Shown here piece by piece: positions 42,609 through 51,348 of a stretch of 64,000 nt of DNA; the stretch's first letter is position 1; each line of letters opens with the position of its first letter. The position numbers and the translations under genes were made by a program. Source of the stretch: Amorphus sp040750475. Lineage in GTDB: Bacteria; Pseudomonadota; Alphaproteobacteria; Rhizobiales; Amorphaceae. The DNA lies in the NCBI RefSeq assembly GCF_040750475.1, contig NZ_JABJVY010000025.1, positions 1-64,000 of the forward strand. The letters are read 5' to 3'. The notes below the pieces were generated by a model. It did no database searches. It was given only the letters and a program-made list of their open reading frames with translations, and was not told where the DNA came from.

Positions 42609-43484
42609 ATGTCCAGTATCGATCAATCTGGCACGTACACGCTCGGCGATCGGGCGGTGAAGCGGCTTGGCTATGGCGCCATGCAGCTTGCCGGTCCCGG
42701 TGTTTTCGGTCCGCCGAAGGATCCGGAGGCGGCGATCGCCGTACTTCGCGCGGCGATCGAAAGCGGTGTCGACCATATCGACACCAGCGACTTTTATGGC
42801 CCGCACGTCACCAATCAACTGATCCGGGAAGCGCTTTCGCCCTATCCGGAGGATCTGGTTCTCGTGACCAAGATCGGCGCAAAACGCGGGAGCGACGGGT
42901 CCTGGCTGCCCGCCTTCGAGCCGGAGGCGGTGGCCGAGGCGGTCGAGGACAACCGGCGCAATCTCGGACGAGACATACTGGATGTCGTCAATCTCAGGAT
43001 CATGTTCGACGTTCACAAGCCGGCCGAAGGCTCGATCGAGGCACCGCTCACCGCTCTGGCCGAGTTGCAGCAAAAGGGCCTGGTGCGTCATATCGGCCTG
43101 AGCAACGTCACCGCGGCCCAGATCGCCGAGGGTCGGAAGATCTGCTCCATCGCTTGCGTGCAAAATCAGTACAATCTGGCGCACCGGGACGACGATGCGC
43201 TGATCGACAGCCTTGCCGAGGATGGTATCGCCTACGTGCCGTTCTTCCCGCTGGGCGGCTTCACCCCGTTGCAGTCCTCGGTGCTGTCGAGCGTGGCCGA
43301 ACGATTGGGCGCGACGCCGATGCAAGTCGCGCTTGCCTGGTTGCTCCGCCGCGCGCCGAATATCCTGCTCATTCCCGGCACGTCCTCGCTCGCCCATCTT
43401 CGCGAGAACCTGGCCGCATCCGAATTGGTGCTGCCGGACGCGGCCATCGGAGAGCTGGACGGTATTGCCGCGGGCGCGTTTTAA
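42609..43484 (+). CDS. Aldo/keto reductase
   Basis: This encodes a 291-residue NADPH-dependent (beta/alpha)8 reductase. Catalytic tetrad regions are visible: Asp in GVDHIDTSDFYGP with the Tyr of FYG, Lys in LVLVTKIGAK, and the downstream barrel with RHIGLSNVTAAQI. VQNQYNLAHRDDD and the C-terminal cofactor loop LIPGTSSLAHLRENL are also typical. It resembles the YajO/YdbC-type carbonyl reductases. Likely induced by the divergent LysR protein; physiological substrate unknown. Confidence 0.92.
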   Translation: MSSIDQSGTYTLGDRAVKRLGYGAMQLAGPGVFGPPKDPEAAIAVLRAAIESGVDHIDTSDFYGPHVTNQLIREALSPYPEDLVLVTKIGAKRGSDGSWLPAFEPEAVAEAVEDNRRNLGRDILDVVNLRIMFDVHKPAEGSIEAPLTALAELQQKGLVRHIGLSNVTAAQIAEGRKICSIACVQNQYNLAHRDDDALIDSLAEDGIAYVPFFPLGGFTPLQSSVLSSVAERLGATPMQVALAWLLRRAPNILLIPGTSSLAHLRENLAASELVLPDAAIGELDGIAAGAF

Positions 43485-43496
43485 AAAGCCGGCATG

Positions 43497-43528
43497 AAAA
43501 AGCGGCGGACGATCGCTCGTCCGCCGCT
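43497..43528 (-). terminator. Intrinsic terminator candidate of the cco operon
   Basis: The stem AGCGGCGGACGA / TCGTCCGCCGCT is followed on the minus strand by five T (43501-43497). It lies ~145 bp past the ccoP stop, beyond a REP element, and only 12 bp past the stop of the convergent aldo/keto reductase gene, so it may serve both strands. Confidence 0.65.
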
Positions 43529-43565
43529 CTGCCCTTTGCCCCTGCGGGTCGCCGCCCGCAGCAAG

Positions 43566-43672
43566 AGCGTTTCCAGGCCAGGTGAAAACCGGTTGGCCGT
43601 CCGGAAACGCGTCGAAACAATGACTTAGACCCGCTCCGTGAGTCCGCGAAAAGCGGAACGAGTCTAAAACGC
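43566..43672. repeat. Long-form REP-like element, two stem-loops
   Basis: GCGTTTCCAGGCC with GGCCGTCCGGAAACGC forms the first palindrome around AAAACCGGTT. A second part (TTAGACCCGCTCC, then AAGCGGAACGAGTCTAA) forms another stem. It is nearly the same as the elements at 57223-57325 and 61706-61809 and sits immediately after the ccoP stop. Confidence 0.8.
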
Positions 43673-43673
43673 T

Positions 43674-44546
43674 CTACTGGCCGCCGCCCAGGCTGTGAAT
43701 GTAGACGGCGAGCGACTTGACCGTCGTGTCGTCGAGGCGTTCGCCCCAGTTCGGCATGACGCCACCGCGGCCGTGGGTGACGGTCTGCTGGATCGTCTCG
43801 ATGTCGCCGCCATAGAGCCAGACCTGATCGGTCAGGTTCGGTGCGCCCAGATCCTGGTTGCCCTTGCCTTCCGGCCCGTGACAGACGACGCAGTTCTCCG
43901 CGAAAATCTGCTTGCCGGCCTCTACGTCCACATTGGAGGCGGGCTCCAGGCCGGAGAGAGTCCGGACATAGGAAGCGACTTCCCGGATCTGCTTGCGATC
44001 CAGAATACCGGAATCTCCGAACGCCGTCATGTCGCCGATGCGGGTGTCGGGATCGGCCTCCGAACGGATGCCATGCTGGATGGTGGTGTGAATGGCGTCC
44101 AACGTGCCGCCCCACAGCCAGGCGTCGTCCTGCAGATTGGGATAGCCCGGGCTGCCGGTGGCGCCGGAGCCGTGACAGGGGGCGCAGTTGTCCCCGAACG
44201 CCGCCTGGCCCTGGGCCATGGCGAATTCCAGCATGCCGGCATTGGCGTTGATCGCGTTCAGATCGGCCGCCGCGATCTCCTTGCCGAGCTCGGAGCGCTG
44301 GGCGACGACCTCCTCGTAGGCGATCTCACCCTGCTTGCGTTGGTTCTCCCCGAGCAGGCCCGGCGTGTAGCCGTTGGCAAGCGGCCAGGCCGGCATCAGG
44401 ATCCAGTAGATGATGGCGAAGACGATCGAGGCGTAGAAGACCCAGAGCCACCAGCGCGGCAGCGGGTTGTTCAATTCCTTGAGACCGTCCCATTCGTGAC
44501 CGGTGGTCTCGACGCCCGAAACGGCATCGATTTCCTTCTTGGCCAT
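43674..44546 (-). CDS. ccoP: cbb3-type cytochrome c oxidase subunit III (dihaem cytochrome c)
   Basis: This encodes a 290-residue membrane-anchored dihaem cytochrome c. An N-terminal helix (WWLWVFYASIVFAIIYWILM) anchors it. Two CxxCH haem sites are present, NCAPCHGSG and NCVVCHGPEG, each followed by its Met-ligand region (ADPDTRIGDMTAFG and GGVMPNWGERL). It passes electrons to CcoO/CcoN in the high-affinity oxidase. It is the last gene of ccoNOQP. The usual ccoGHIS assembly genes do not follow; a convergent aldo/keto reductase gene does. Confidence 0.96.
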   Translation of the reverse strand: MAKKEIDAVSGVETTGHEWDGLKELNNPLPRWWLWVFYASIVFAIIYWILMPAWPLANGYTPGLLGENQRKQGEIAYEEVVAQRSELGKEIAAADLNAINANAGMLEFAMAQGQAAFGDNCAPCHGSGATGSPGYPNLQDDAWLWGGTLDAIHTTIQHGIRSEADPDTRIGDMTAFGDSGILDRKQIREVASYVRTLSGLEPASNVDVEAGKQIFAENCVVCHGPEGKGNQDLGAPNLTDQVWLYGGDIETIQQTVTHGRGGVMPNWGERLDDTTVKSLAVYIHSLGGGQ

Positions 44547-44552
44547 GGCGGC

Positions 44553-44744
44553 TTACTCCTGATCGCGCCCGTTTGAACGGTCGCTGTTGGTCTTCCTGTC
44601 TTCGTCGAGCGGAATCCGCGCGGCCTCGTCGAAGCTCTTCTTGTTCTTCGGCCATGCGGCGTAGGCGACGATCACCACAAAGACCGCGACGAAGATGACC
44701 AGACCCCAAGTCTGGGCGAAGGAGGCAACGTCCTCATAGGTCAT
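44553..44744 (-). CDS. ccoQ: cbb3-type cytochrome c oxidase subunit CcoQ
   Basis: This encodes a 63-residue single-pass protein (helix WGLVIFVAVFVVIVAYAAWP) followed by the acidic/basic tail typical of CcoQ. It stabilises the oxidase complex. It lies between ccoO (4-bp gap) and ccoP (6-bp gap). Confidence 0.93.
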   Translation of the reverse strand: MTYEDVASFAQTWGLVIFVAVFVVIVAYAAWPKNKKSFDEAARIPLDEDRKTNSDRSNGRDQE

Positions 44745-44748
44745 GGCA

Positions 44749-45483
44749 TCACCTGTAGTTGGCCTGGTCGTCGTAGACGCTGAAGTCGACGAGCGTCCCG
44801 AGCATCTGCAGGTAGGCGATCACCGCGTCGAGTTCGGTCACACGGTTCGGATCGCCGTCGAAATCGCGCACGACCGCATTCGGCCAGCGCTCCAGGAAGG
44901 CATCGACGTCGTCGGAGTTGGGATTGGCCTGGGTGCGGAAGTCGATCCGCGCGTTTTTGATCTGCGCCTCGGTGTAGGGCACGCCGAGCTCGGCGTTGGT
45001 GGCGACATGTTCTGCGATCAGCTTGTCGTCGACGCGCTCGCCGGCGAGGAACGGATAGCCCGGCATTACCGAGGCCGGCACCACCGAGCGCGGATCCATC
45101 AGGTGCGCGCGGTGCCATTCGTCGGAATATTTGCCGCCGACACGGGCGAGATCCGGACCGGTCCGCTTGGAGCCCCACTGGAACGGATGGTCGTACATCG
45201 ACTCCGCCGCCAGGCTGTAGTGGCCGTAGCGCTCGATCTCGTCACGCATCGGACGGATCTGCTGAGAGTGGCAGAGATAGCAGCCCTCCCGGATGTAGAC
45301 GTCCCGACCGGCCAGCTCCAGCGGGGTGTAGGGCCGCATGCCCTGCACCTTTTCGATGGTGCTCTTCAGCCAGAACAAGGGGGCGATTTCGACGAGGCCG
45401 CCGATCGCAACCACGATCAGGATGCCGACCATCAGCCAGACCGTGTGTTTTTCGAAGAATTGGTGTCTTTGCCAAATCGACAT
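44749..45483 (-). CDS. ccoO: cbb3-type cytochrome c oxidase subunit II (monohaem cytochrome c)
   Basis: This encodes a 244-residue protein with an N-terminal membrane anchor (HTVWLMVGILIVVAIGGLVE) and one haem c site EGCYLCHSQQIRP (CxxCH). The later Met-ligand region is VPASVMPGYPFL. GRDVYIREGCYLCHSQQ and RTGPDLARVGGKYSDEWH are hallmarks of CcoO. It follows ccoN by 15 bp. Confidence 0.96.
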   Translation of the reverse strand: MSIWQRHQFFEKHTVWLMVGILIVVAIGGLVEIAPLFWLKSTIEKVQGMRPYTPLELAGRDVYIREGCYLCHSQQIRPMRDEIERYGHYSLAAESMYDHPFQWGSKRTGPDLARVGGKYSDEWHRAHLMDPRSVVPASVMPGYPFLAGERVDDKLIAEHVATNAELGVPYTEAQIKNARIDFRTQANPNSDDVDAFLERWPNAVVRDFDGDPNRVTELDAVIAYLQMLGTLVDFSVYDDQANYR

Positions 45484-45498
45484 TGTCTCGTCTCTCTC

Positions 45499-47166
45499 TT
45501 ACGCGGCCGCAGGCGCTCGCGCGGTCGCGTCGGCCTCGACGTCCACGGCCTCTCCGGCACGGATGGTCATGTAGACGTTGAAGGCCATGATCAGCGCGCC
45601 GATCAGGAACAGGATGCCGCCAAGGGCCCGGATCACGTAGAAGGGGTGCATGGCTTCGACGGTCTCGATGAAGGAGTATTCGAGGAAGCCGTAGGAGTTG
45701 TAGGCCCGCCACATCAGGCCCTGCAGGATGCCCGACACCCACATCGAGGTGATGTAGAGAACGATGCCGATGGTGGCGATCCAGAAGTGCCAGTTCACGA
45801 GCTTGAGCGAGTAGAGCGACTTCTTGTTCCAGAGCCACGGCACCAGGCAGTAGATGGCGCCGAAGGAGACGAAGCCGACCCAGCCGAGCGCGCCGGAGTG
45901 CACGTGGCCGATGGTCCAGTCGGTATAGTGGCTGAGCGAGTTGACCGCCCGCACAGACATCAGCGGACCTTCGAAGGTCGACATGCCGTAGAAGGCGACC
46001 GAGACCACCAGCATGCGGATGACCGGGTCGGTGCGCAGCTTGTCCCATGCGCCCGAGAGCGTCATCAGACCGTTGATCATGCCACCCCAGGACGGCATCC
46101 ACAGCATGATGGAGAAGGTCATGCCGAGCGTGGAGGCCCACTGCGGCAGCGAGGTGTAGTGCAGGTGGTGCGGACCGGCCCAGATGTAGAGGAAGATCAG
46201 CGCCCAGAAGTGCACGATCGACAGCCGGTAGGAATAGACCGGCCGCTCCGCCCGCTTCGGCACGAAGTAGTACATGATCGCCAGGAAGCCGGCGGTCAGG
46301 AAGAAGCCGACCGCGTTGTGGCCGTACCACCACTGAACCATGGCGTCCTGAACGCCCGGCCACACGATGTAGGACTTCGACGAGAACACCGACACCGGCA
46401 GCGTCAGGTTGTTCACGACGTGCAGCATCGCGATCGTGATGATGAAGGCGAGGTAGAACCAGTTCGCGACGTAGATGTGGGATTCCTTACGCCGCATCAC
46501 CGTACCGGCGAAAACCGCCAGATAAAGCACCCAGACCAGCGTCAGCCAGAGATCGGCGTACCATTCCGGCTCGGCGTACTCCTTCGACTGGGTGACACCC
46601 ATCAGGTAGCCGGTCGCCGCGATGATGATGAAGGCGTTGTAGCCGAACACCACGAACCATGGAGTGACCTCGCCGAACATGCGCACGCGCGAGGTCCGCT
46701 GCACCACGTACATCGACGACGCGATCAGCACGTTGCCGCCGAACGCGAAGATCACAGCGGAGGTGTGCAGCGGGCGCAGCCTGCCGAAATTCAAGAACGA
46801 CAGATCGAAGTTCAGGTGCGGAAAGGCGAGCTCGAGCGCGATGTAGACGCCGGCGAGGAAACCGGCCACGCCCCAGAACACCGACGCAAGCGTCGCAAAC
46901 CGCACCGGACCCATATGATAGTTGGGCAGCCCGTCGATTTCCTGTGGCACCGGAGCCGTCGGCCGATCGATGTAGCGCTTGATCAGGAAGAACAGGCCGG
47001 CGCCTGCCATAATGGCGCCCATAACCCCGTGAACACTCATGGGCGTGTCGGTGGCCTTGCCCGCGACCAGGAGACAGGCGAGTGTGAGGCAAGCGAGGAA
47101 GAGGGCGTAGATCCCTTCCTCAAGGGTCATGAGCTTGTTTTCGTGAACTGTTGCGGCATGCGCCAT
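45499..47166 (-). CDS. ccoN: cbb3-type cytochrome c oxidase catalytic subunit I
   Basis: This encodes a 555-residue haem-copper oxidase subunit with about 12-14 membrane helices that reduces O2 at the haem b3-CuB centre. Conserved features include RPLHTSAVIFAFGGN (haem-ligand His), WWYGHNAVGFFLTAGF (CuB His with the cross-linked Tyr helix nearby), WAGPHHLHYTSLP (CuB His pair) and HYTDWTIGHVHSGALGW (haem ligands). The ATG at 47166 has GGAG upstream. An FNR/FixK box lies ~90 bp upstream, so expression should rise at low oxygen. Confidence 0.97.
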   Translation of the reverse strand: MAHAATVHENKLMTLEEGIYALFLACLTLACLLVAGKATDTPMSVHGVMGAIMAGAGLFFLIKRYIDRPTAPVPQEIDGLPNYHMGPVRFATLASVFWGVAGFLAGVYIALELAFPHLNFDLSFLNFGRLRPLHTSAVIFAFGGNVLIASSMYVVQRTSRVRMFGEVTPWFVVFGYNAFIIIAATGYLMGVTQSKEYAEPEWYADLWLTLVWVLYLAVFAGTVMRRKESHIYVANWFYLAFIITIAMLHVVNNLTLPVSVFSSKSYIVWPGVQDAMVQWWYGHNAVGFFLTAGFLAIMYYFVPKRAERPVYSYRLSIVHFWALIFLYIWAGPHHLHYTSLPQWASTLGMTFSIMLWMPSWGGMINGLMTLSGAWDKLRTDPVIRMLVVSVAFYGMSTFEGPLMSVRAVNSLSHYTDWTIGHVHSGALGWVGFVSFGAIYCLVPWLWNKKSLYSLKLVNWHFWIATIGIVLYITSMWVSGILQGLMWRAYNSYGFLEYSFIETVEAMHPFYVIRALGGILFLIGALIMAFNVYMTIRAGEAVDVEADATARAPAAA

Positions 47167-47256
47167 AATTTCGACTCCGGTCGGCATGACGGCGGGACGG
47201 CGCGACGGGATGGCCGGCCATTCGATGGGACCCTAGATGGCCCCGATAAGGTCGCC

Positions 47257-47270
47257 TTGACGTAGGTCAA
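47257..47270. promoter_or_regulatory. ccoN: FNR/FixK anaerobox upstream of ccoN
   Basis: TTGACGTAGGTCAA is a perfect TTGAC-N4-GTCAA palindrome 91 bp upstream of the ccoN start, the position and sequence expected for FixK/FnrL activation of ccoNOQP in Rhizobiales. The similar box before hemN suggests a shared regulon. Confidence 0.88.
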
Positions 47271-47399
47271 GCTGCCCCACGGGGGCGAGTGTGCGTGGCG
47301 TCGCAGCAACGATGCGTGCGAGCCTGGCGCAAGCTTGCCGAAGACCCTTCAAAAGCTGTCGGAAGACCGGAAATGCCGTCGGACGATCCGCTGAGGCGC

Positions 47400-48440
47400 T
47401 CAATCGCGGAAGCGATTGGCGATCCAGGGCAACGCGAGCGTGATCGCGATGAAGCGGATGAAGTGAAGGCTCGCCACGTAGGCGGCATCGAAGCCGAGCA
47501 GGAAGGCGAGCGTCGTCATCGATTCTAGGGCGCCGGGGGAAAGCGCGAGAATCACCTGGCCTGCAGGGAGGCCGCTGACGGCGATCAGTCCGACCGCCGA
47601 TGCAAGCGCGACCGCGAGCCCGGCCAGCAGGGCGCTGAGAGATGTGGCGACGAGCCGGATGAGCAAGCCGCGATCGGTGCCGGCAAAGCGGGTGCCGATG
47701 ACGCCGCCCAGCACGAGGTAGCCTGGAATCAGAAGCCAGCCCGGCATCCAGGTCGAAACGATTCCGGTCACGTGGAGGATGCCGCTCGTCAGAAGCGCGC
47801 CCAACAGAACGCCGGCGCTTTGGCCGATTTTCAGGAATAGATAGCCCGCCGCCGCCCCGGCGGTGACGAGCAGCACGAGATCGCCGATGCCGGCCTCGGG
47901 GTGGGCGGCCGCGGTCGTCGGCGGCGTGGAATCGGCGCCGAAGAGGCCGATCAGAGGCGGCAGCACCGCGACCAGGAACAGAAGCCGCACCGACTGGGCA
48001 AGCGCGACCCGGCGCATATCGACGCCGTCGGCCATGGCGACCGCCAGGACGTAGGAGAGCGCGCCCGGCACGCTGCCGTAAAAGGCCGACATCCGGTCCC
48101 AGCCGCCGAAGCGGTGCAGCACCCAGTAGGCGATGGCGGTGACCAGCACGGTCGTTATCAGCACGAAGACGATGGACAGCGGCCAGGAGCCGATCCGATC
48201 CAGCGTGTCGGGGGTGACGCTGGAGCCCATGCCGATACCGAGCACCAGGAAGGCGACTTGGCGGACAGCATTGGGGATGCCGACCGGCGTTCCGGAAATC
48301 GCCGCGATCGCCACGGCCACGGCCGCACCGGAGAGCCAGCCGGCCGGAATGCCGATCCACGTGAACAGGCCGCCGCCGACCAAGGCGAGGATCAAAGTGA
48401 GCGGAAGTCTGCGAAAGAGGAGGAGGGTATCGCGGGTCAC
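47400..48440 (-). CDS. AbrB family membrane protein (PF05145-type)
   Basis: This encodes a ~346-residue inner-membrane protein made of two similar halves, each with glycine-rich helices (GIPAGWLSGAAVAVAIAAI and GQSAGVLLGALLTSGILHV; LGIGMGSSVTP; YLVLGGVIGTRF; ALSPGALESM). It belongs to the family annotated AbrB or ammonia-monooxygenase-like; despite the name it is not a transcription factor. Function is unknown, possibly transport. The GTG at 48440 gives the usual length but has no clear ribosome-binding site. An ATG at 48557 would add 39 atypical residues and abut the hemN anaerobox. Confidence 0.8.
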   Translation of the reverse strand: MTRDTLLLFRRLPLTLILALVGGGLFTWIGIPAGWLSGAAVAVAIAAISGTPVGIPNAVRQVAFLVLGIGMGSSVTPDTLDRIGSWPLSIVFVLITTVLVTAIAYWVLHRFGGWDRMSAFYGSVPGALSYVLAVAMADGVDMRRVALAQSVRLLFLVAVLPPLIGLFGADSTPPTTAAAHPEAGIGDLVLLVTAGAAAGYLFLKIGQSAGVLLGALLTSGILHVTGIVSTWMPGWLLIPGYLVLGGVIGTRFAGTDRGLLIRLVATSLSALLAGLAVALASAVGLIAVSGLPAGQVILALSPGALESMTTLAFLLGFDAAYVASLHFIRFIAITLALPWIANRFRD

Positions 48441-48559
48441 TGCGGCTCTATGCGATGCCCAGACGGCGGAGACAAGGCTGCCCTGCGCATATCTGCCGTG
48501 TCGTGCGCGGCAGACCATCCGACATTCGAAGGGAAGAGCGCGTTCCTCGCCCCTCATTA

Positions 48560-48573
48560 TTGACGGTGATCAA
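48560..48573. promoter_or_regulatory. hemN: FNR/FixK anaerobox upstream of hemN
   Basis: TTGACGGTGATCAA matches TTGAC/T-N4-A/GTCAA with one half-site mismatch and lies 35 bp before the hemN ATG. It is expected to activate hemN under low oxygen. Its closeness to the start codon means the transcript leader would be very short or the site overlaps the promoter. Confidence 0.8.
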
Positions 48574-48607
48574 TGTTTGATCGGGTTCCGCGCGGCAAAG
48601 TGGATCC

Positions 48608-49960
48608 ATGGATGCGCTCGCGGAAAAATACGCCACACGAGCGGTGCCGAGATACACATCGTATCCCACCGCGCCGCACTTCACTGACGCCGTCGATGCT
48701 GACGTCGCCGCGCAGTGGCTCGGCGCGCTCCCGGCGGCGACGCCGACCTCGATCTATCTGCACGTCCCCTATTGCCGTGAGATGTGCACCTATTGCGGAT
48801 GCACCACCAAGGCCACCCGGCGCCTCGATCCGGTGCTCGACTATGTGGAGACCCTGAAGCGCGAGATCGCGTTGGTGCACGCCGCCATCGGAACGCGTCT
48901 GCCGGTTACGCATCTGCACTGGGGCGGCGGCACGCCGAGCCTGGTGCCGGGGCCCGTCTTTTTGGAATTGACCGCCCGCTTGCGTGAGGCCTTCGCACTG
49001 TCCGATGCGGCCGAGCAGGCGATCGAGCTCGATCCGCGCACCGTCGATCGCAATCTTGCCAGCACGCTGGTGAAGGCGGGCATCAACCGCGTTTCGCTCG
49101 GCATCCAGGACACCGATCCGGCGGTGCAGCAAGCGATCGGACGCGTGCAGCCCGACGAGATCGTGCAGACCGTGTTCGAAGACCTGCGCGCCGCGGGGCT
49201 TACCGGCATCAATGCCGACTTGATGTACGGCCTGCCGCACCAGACCGCCGAGACGGTGCGCCACACCGTCGACACCATCGCCAAGTTCGCGCCGTCGCGC
49301 GTCTCCGTGTTCGGCTATGCCCATGTTCCCTGGGTCAAAACCCATCAGCGGCTGATCGACGAGGCGACGCTACCGGACGCCAACGCTCGGCTGGAGTTGG
49401 AAGCGACCATGCGCCGGGCGCTGGAAGCCGCCGGCTATGTCGCGATCGGGCTCGACCATTTTGCCTTGCCCGACGACACCATGGCGTGCGCGATGCGCGG
49501 CGGCACGTTGAAGCGCAACTTCCAGGGCTACACCACCGATACGGCGGAAGCTCTGATCGGGCTCGGCGCGTCGGCGATCGGCAAGCTGCCCCAGGGCTAT
49601 GTCGCCAATGCGGCCGATGTCGGAAACTGGCGGCGGGCGATCGAGGCCGGCCAGCTCGCGACCGTGCGGGGATTTGCGCTGTCCAGCAGCGATTGCCTGC
49701 GGGCGGCGATCATCGAGCGGCTGATGACGGCCTATGAAGTCGATCTTGCCGATCCCGCCCTTGCGCGTTACGGCGACGGTCTTGCTCTGTTGGACGAGGC
49801 GGAGTCGGCGCTCGCGGAGCCGATTGCCGACGGCCTCGCCGTGCTCGATGGCGCTCGCCTCACGGTCACCGCTCGCGGGCGCGCCTATGTCCGCATCCTG
49901 GCGGCCTGTTTCGACGCCTATCTGGCGACCGGCCGAGCGCGTCATTCCATGGCCGTCTGA
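48608..49960 (+). CDS. hemN: Oxygen-independent coproporphyrinogen III oxidase
   Basis: This encodes a 450-residue radical-SAM enzyme converting coproporphyrinogen III to protoporphyrinogen IX without O2. The extended cluster motif CREMCTYCGC (C-x3-C-x2-C-x-C, ~residues 57-66) and preceding IYLHVPYC are those of genuine HemN, as is THLHWGGGTPS. The N-terminal PRYTSYPTAPHF is the HemN trip-wire region. Anaerobox control ties haem supply to induction of the cbb3 oxidase. Confidence 0.96.
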   Translation: MDALAEKYATRAVPRYTSYPTAPHFTDAVDADVAAQWLGALPAATPTSIYLHVPYCREMCTYCGCTTKATRRLDPVLDYVETLKREIALVHAAIGTRLPVTHLHWGGGTPSLVPGPVFLELTARLREAFALSDAAEQAIELDPRTVDRNLASTLVKAGINRVSLGIQDTDPAVQQAIGRVQPDEIVQTVFEDLRAAGLTGINADLMYGLPHQTAETVRHTVDTIAKFAPSRVSVFGYAHVPWVKTHQRLIDEATLPDANARLELEATMRRALEAAGYVAIGLDHFALPDDTMACAMRGGTLKRNFQGYTTDTAEALIGLGASAIGKLPQGYVANAADVGNWRRAIEAGQLATVRGFALSSSDCLRAAIIERLMTAYEVDLADPALARYGDGLALLDEAESALAEPIADGLAVLDGARLTVTARGRAYVRILAACFDAYLATGRARHSMAV

Positions 49961-50068
49961 GGCGGCCCGGCTCCAGCGCTGTACAGCCTACGGTTTCCTC
50001 CTCTTTGCACCGCCGTAAAATGCCTCCATTCTCGCCGTGCGATCGGTGGGAAGACGAGAAGGGTGCGT

Positions 50069-50929
50069 ATGGACGCGAAGGCGCCAGGGGGAGACGCGAC
50101 GATCTCTGCCGGGCCGCGGCCGCGCCTGGAGCGCGTCAGCGGCCGGTTGCAACTCCGCACCAAGCGGTCCGATGCCGATGGCGGAACGGCGATCGATCAG
50201 AGCCGGCAGGAAGGCTCTTTCAAGGTCCGCTATCCCCGCCTTTATGACGGTGCCGGGCTCGAAGCGGTGGTGCTCAACACCGCCGGCGGCGTCACGGACG
50301 GCGATCGCTTCGCTCTCCAAGCCACGGCCGTCGCCGACACCCATCTGACGCTCACCACCCAGGCTGCCGAACGGGTCTACCGCGCGCTCGACGGCGAGGC
50401 GCGGCTCGATGTCCGGCTTGCGGCGGAAGCAGGCGCCACGCTGTTCTGGCTCCCCCAGGAAACGATTCTCTACGATGGTGGCCGGCTCGCGCGGTCTTTC
50501 GACATATCCTTTCATCCCTCGGCCCGTATCTTGCTTTGCGAGATGGTCGTTCTCGGACGCACGGCGCACGGGGAGACGGTGCGTGAGGGCCTGCTGACCG
50601 ATCGCTGGCGCGTGCGCCGGGGTGGGGCGCTGGTCTATGCCGACGCGCTTCGTCTCGACGGGGCGATTGCGGAGAGGGCGGGCGGACCGGCGACGCTTTC
50701 CGGCGCGCGCGCCTTTGCCTCGCTGGTTTGGGTTGCGCCGGATGCGGAGGAGCGGTTGGACGCGTTGCGAGCGCTGTTCGACGATCCGGCCATGACGGCG
50801 GGCGCCAGCGCGTGGGACGGGATGCTGGCGATCCGGCTGGTCGCAGCCGATGCGGCACGGCTGCGGGCGATGGTCACGGCGCTCGTTGCCCATCTCGCCG
50901 GCACGGTGCCTCGGGTCTGGGCAATTTAG
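50069..50929 (+). CDS. ureD: Urease accessory protein UreD
   Basis: This encodes a 286-residue UreD/UreH family scaffold that binds the UreABC apoenzyme and recruits UreF and UreG for nickel loading. The signature VVLNTAGGVTDGDRF and LTTQAAERVYRALDG are clear, with LPQETILYDGGRL later. The ATG at 50069 follows AGAAGGG; a GTG two codons earlier is possible. First gene of the urease operon; no urtABCDE urea transporter genes precede it here. Confidence 0.94.
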   Translation: MDAKAPGGDATISAGPRPRLERVSGRLQLRTKRSDADGGTAIDQSRQEGSFKVRYPRLYDGAGLEAVVLNTAGGVTDGDRFALQATAVADTHLTLTTQAAERVYRALDGEARLDVRLAAEAGATLFWLPQETILYDGGRLARSFDISFHPSARILLCEMVVLGRTAHGETVREGLLTDRWRVRRGGALVYADALRLDGAIAERAGGPATLSGARAFASLVWVAPDAEERLDALRALFDDPAMTAGASAWDGMLAIRLVAADAARLRAMVTALVAHLAGTVPRVWAI

Positions 50930-50971
50930 CCGGATCTCCGGGTTTGGGAGACGGCGGAGAAGGAGGAAACG

Positions 50972-51274
50972 GTGCAGCTGACACCGCGGGAAAAAGACAA
51001 GCTTCTGGTCTCTATGGCCGCCATGGTCGCGCGCCGCCGGCTGGAGCGCGGCGTGAAGCTCAATCACCCCGAAGCGGTCGCGTTGATCGCGGACTTCGTT
51101 GTGGAGGGTGCCCGCGATGGCCGGACGGTGGCCGACCTGATGGAAGCCGGCGCCCATGTCGTCACCCGCGAGCAGGTGATGGAGGGCGTGGCCGACATGG
51201 CCCATCACGTTCAGGTCGAGGCGACCTTTCCCGACGGCACCAAGCTCGTCACCATCCATCGTCCTATTCGGTAG
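50972..51274 (+). CDS. ureA: Urease gamma subunit
   Basis: This encodes a 100-residue protein with the full gamma-subunit pattern: LTPREKDKLLVSMAAMVARR, LNHPEAVALIADFVVEGARD and VQVEATFPDGTKLVTIHRPI. It assembles with UreB and UreC into (UreABC)3. The start is a GTG with AAGGAGG upstream. A REP element begins at its stop codon. Confidence 0.97.
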   Translation: MQLTPREKDKLLVSMAAMVARRRLERGVKLNHPEAVALIADFVVEGARDGRTVADLMEAGAHVVTREQVMEGVADMAHHVQVEATFPDGTKLVTIHRPIR

Positions 51275-51314
51275 AGCGGGAATGAGGCACCGGTTTTCAG
51301 CCCGCATCCCGCTC
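51274..51314. repeat. Short REP-like palindrome between ureA and ureB
   Basis: GAGCGGGA and TCCCGCTC arms surround ATGAGGCACCGG and TTTTCAGCCCGCA. It lies inside the urease operon, so it must be transcribed; it could affect mRNA stability between ureA and ureB. Confidence 0.7.
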
Positions 51315-51348
51315 TATAACGAATGAGATCCAGCGAGGGCTTTTCCCC

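Noticed and set aside
44743..47265. 840-codon plus-strand frame opposite ccoNO
   Set aside because: Antisense of well-supported oxidase genes in GC-rich DNA; composition is Arg/His/Asp-rich with no domain.
47400..48440. AbrB-type transcriptional regulator
   Set aside because: The protein is a polytopic membrane protein of the misnamed AbrB/PF05145 family with no SpoVT-AbrB DNA-binding fold.
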